DNA of 5,011 nt from Acidimicrobiales bacterium (GTDB lineage Bacteria > Actinomycetota > Acidimicrobiia > Acidimicrobiales > VFJN01): contig JAFGPU010000276.1 in the NCBI GenBank assembly GCA_016936035.1, forward strand, positions 1 to 5,011. The letters run 5' to 3'. A program made the translations under genes and the position numbers. Shown here piece by piece: positions 4,253 through 5,011 of the stretch; position 1 is the stretch's first letter, and each line of letters starts with the position of its first letter. The notes under the pieces were generated by a model. The model did not search any database. It worked only from the letters and a program-made list of their open reading frames with translations, and was not told where the DNA came from.

Positions 4253-5011
4253 ATGGTGCAACTACTCGCCGCCGAAGGCGGTTACCAGGAGTTCACCCTC
4301 CGAGGGGGTGAATGGTTCGTCCTGATCGGCTCGGCGCTCACCGCGCTGCTGGCGCTCGGCGTGGGCTTCGTGCTCATGAAGGGTGTCCTCGCCGCCGACC
4401 AGGGCACGCCCAAGATGATCGAGATCGCCAAGGCGATCCAGGAAGGCGCGCTCGCCTACCTGCGTCGCCAGTTCCGCACGATCGGCTACATCCTCGTGCC
4501 GCTGGCGATCATCGTGTTCGTCACCTCGACGGCAGTGGACAAGCCGGACGGCATCGAGGCGCTGAGCTTCGTCGAGTCGGGCTCGTTCCGCACGCTGGCG
4601 TTCCTCGCCGGCTGCCTCCTGTCGGGGCTCACCGGCTTCATCGGCATGGGCCTGGCCGTGCGGGGCAACGTGCGCACCGCCGCCGCCGCCCGCACCGGTG
4701 AGCTGGCGCCGGCGCTGCACGTCGCGTTCCGCACCGGCGGTGTCGCCGGCATGTTCACCGTCGGCCTCGGCCTCTTCGGCGCCACGACGATCATGATCGC
4801 GTTCCAGAACACCAGCTCGGCGATCCTCGTCGGGTTCGGGTTCGGCGGCTCGCTGCTCGCCCTGTTCCTCCGCGTCGGCGGCGGCATCTTCACCAAGGCC
4901 GCCGACGTCGGCGCCGACCTGGTCGGCAAGGTCGAGGCCGGCATCCCCGAGGACGACCCCCGCAACCCGGCCACCATCGCCGACAACGTGGGCGACAACG
5001 TGGGCGACTGC
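4253..5011 (+). CDS. hppA: Membrane-bound ion-pumping pyrophosphatase, 5' part (253 codons, cut by window edge)
   Basis: The N-terminal third of a membrane-integral pyrophosphatase, which hydrolyses PPi and pumps H+ (or Na+) across the cytoplasmic membrane; full proteins are roughly 650-800 aa. Likely membrane helices are at about 21-44, 77-95, 113-136, 162-184 and 188-207. The family signature is unmistakable: 'IQEGALAYLRRQ' (62-73), 'GGGIFTKAADVGADLVGKVE' (209-228) with the PPi/Mg2+ residues Asp218, Asp222 and Lys226, 'AGIPEDDPRNPA' (229-240), and 'DNVGDNVGDC' (244-253), where the window ends. The frame has no stop and runs off the edge exactly after a codon. The helix-6 glutamate that separates H+ from Na+ pumps, and the position that decides K+ dependence, lie beyond the edge, so the subtype is unknown. 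It starts 30 bp after the DtxR-like gene and is probably in the same transcript. Confidence 0.95.
   Translation, partial: MVQLLAAEGGYQEFTLRGGEWFVLIGSALTALLALGVGFVLMKGVLAADQGTPKMIEIAKAIQEGALAYLRRQFRTIGYILVPLAIIVFVTSTAVDKPDGIEALSFVESGSFRTLAFLAGCLLSGLTGFIGMGLAVRGNVRTAAAARTGELAPALHVAFRTGGVAGMFTVGLGLFGATTIMIAFQNTSSAILVGFGFGGSLLALFLRVGGGIFTKAADVGADLVGKVEAGIPEDDPRNPATIADNVGDNVGDC
4292..4312 (+). repeat. Inverted repeat in the first codons of the pyrophosphatase gene
   Basis: TTCACCC (4292-4298) and GGGTGAA (4306-4312) are exact complements around a 7-nt loop, within codons 14-20. It could form an mRNA hairpin near the translation start, or be an operator-like site. It may also be chance, since the codons encode an ordinary N-terminal stretch before the first helix. 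Confidence 0.3.

Noticed and set aside
3614..4261. Long minus-strand frames opposite the regulator, and another at 4262-4720 opposite hppA
   Set aside because: The products are low-complexity and lie antisense to clearly identified genes.
4982..5009. Direct repeat of the unit gacaacgtgggc at the right edge
   Set aside because: It encodes the conserved DNVGDNVGD motif of membrane pyrophosphatases, so the repeat reflects protein constraint.

Overview
The window is a very GC-rich stretch with bacterial gene density, short overlaps between genes and GTG starts. It looks like ordinary chromosome of a high-GC actinobacterium. A DtxR-type regulator, an SCP2-like thiolase with a DUF35 partner, small split-barrel flavin/F420-type proteins and a membrane pyrophosphatase together would fit Acidimicrobiia or a related lineage. 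That placement is inference; there is no marker gene here to prove it.

Layout. Positions 1-224 hold no gene I can support. A small GNAT acetyltransferase (225-662, +) follows and converges, with 9 bp between stop codons, on a leftward block. Read in its own direction the block is: DUF35/OB-fold protein (3322 to 2804), thiolase-like enzyme (2807 to 1620), a 130-aa split-barrel protein (1540 to 1148) and a 158-aa PPOX-family split-barrel protein (1148 to 672). The first two overlap by 4 bp (GTGA) and the last two by 1 bp (TGATG). A 79-bp gap separates the two pairs and contains a hairpin after the thiolase and a possible leaderless promoter for the second pair. To the right, divergent from the block across a 177-bp region rich in inverted repeats, lie a three-domain DtxR/IdeR-family regulator (3500-4222, +) and, 30 bp later, the first 253 codons of a membrane-bound proton/sodium-pumping pyrophosphatase (4253 to the window edge, +).

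How the genes may work together. The thiolase and DUF35 protein almost certainly form a complex. In sterol-degrading actinobacteria such pairs (Ltp2 with the DUF35 domain of ChsH2) act as acyl-CoA retro-aldolases rather than true thiolases. The active-site residues here (Tyr295 where SCP2 thiolases carry the His of the HDCF motif, and Glu345 where the usual GHP His would be) point the same way. The two split-barrel proteins could be redox enzymes or cofactor binders of the same catabolic module, but nothing in the sequence names their substrate. The DtxR regulator and pyrophosphatase may be co-transcribed.

I see no mobile element, CRISPR array, RNA gene or clearly new system. The most useful leads are the altered thiolase active site, the altered metal site of the DtxR protein, and the palindromes in the divergent promoter region and at the start of the 130-aa gene.
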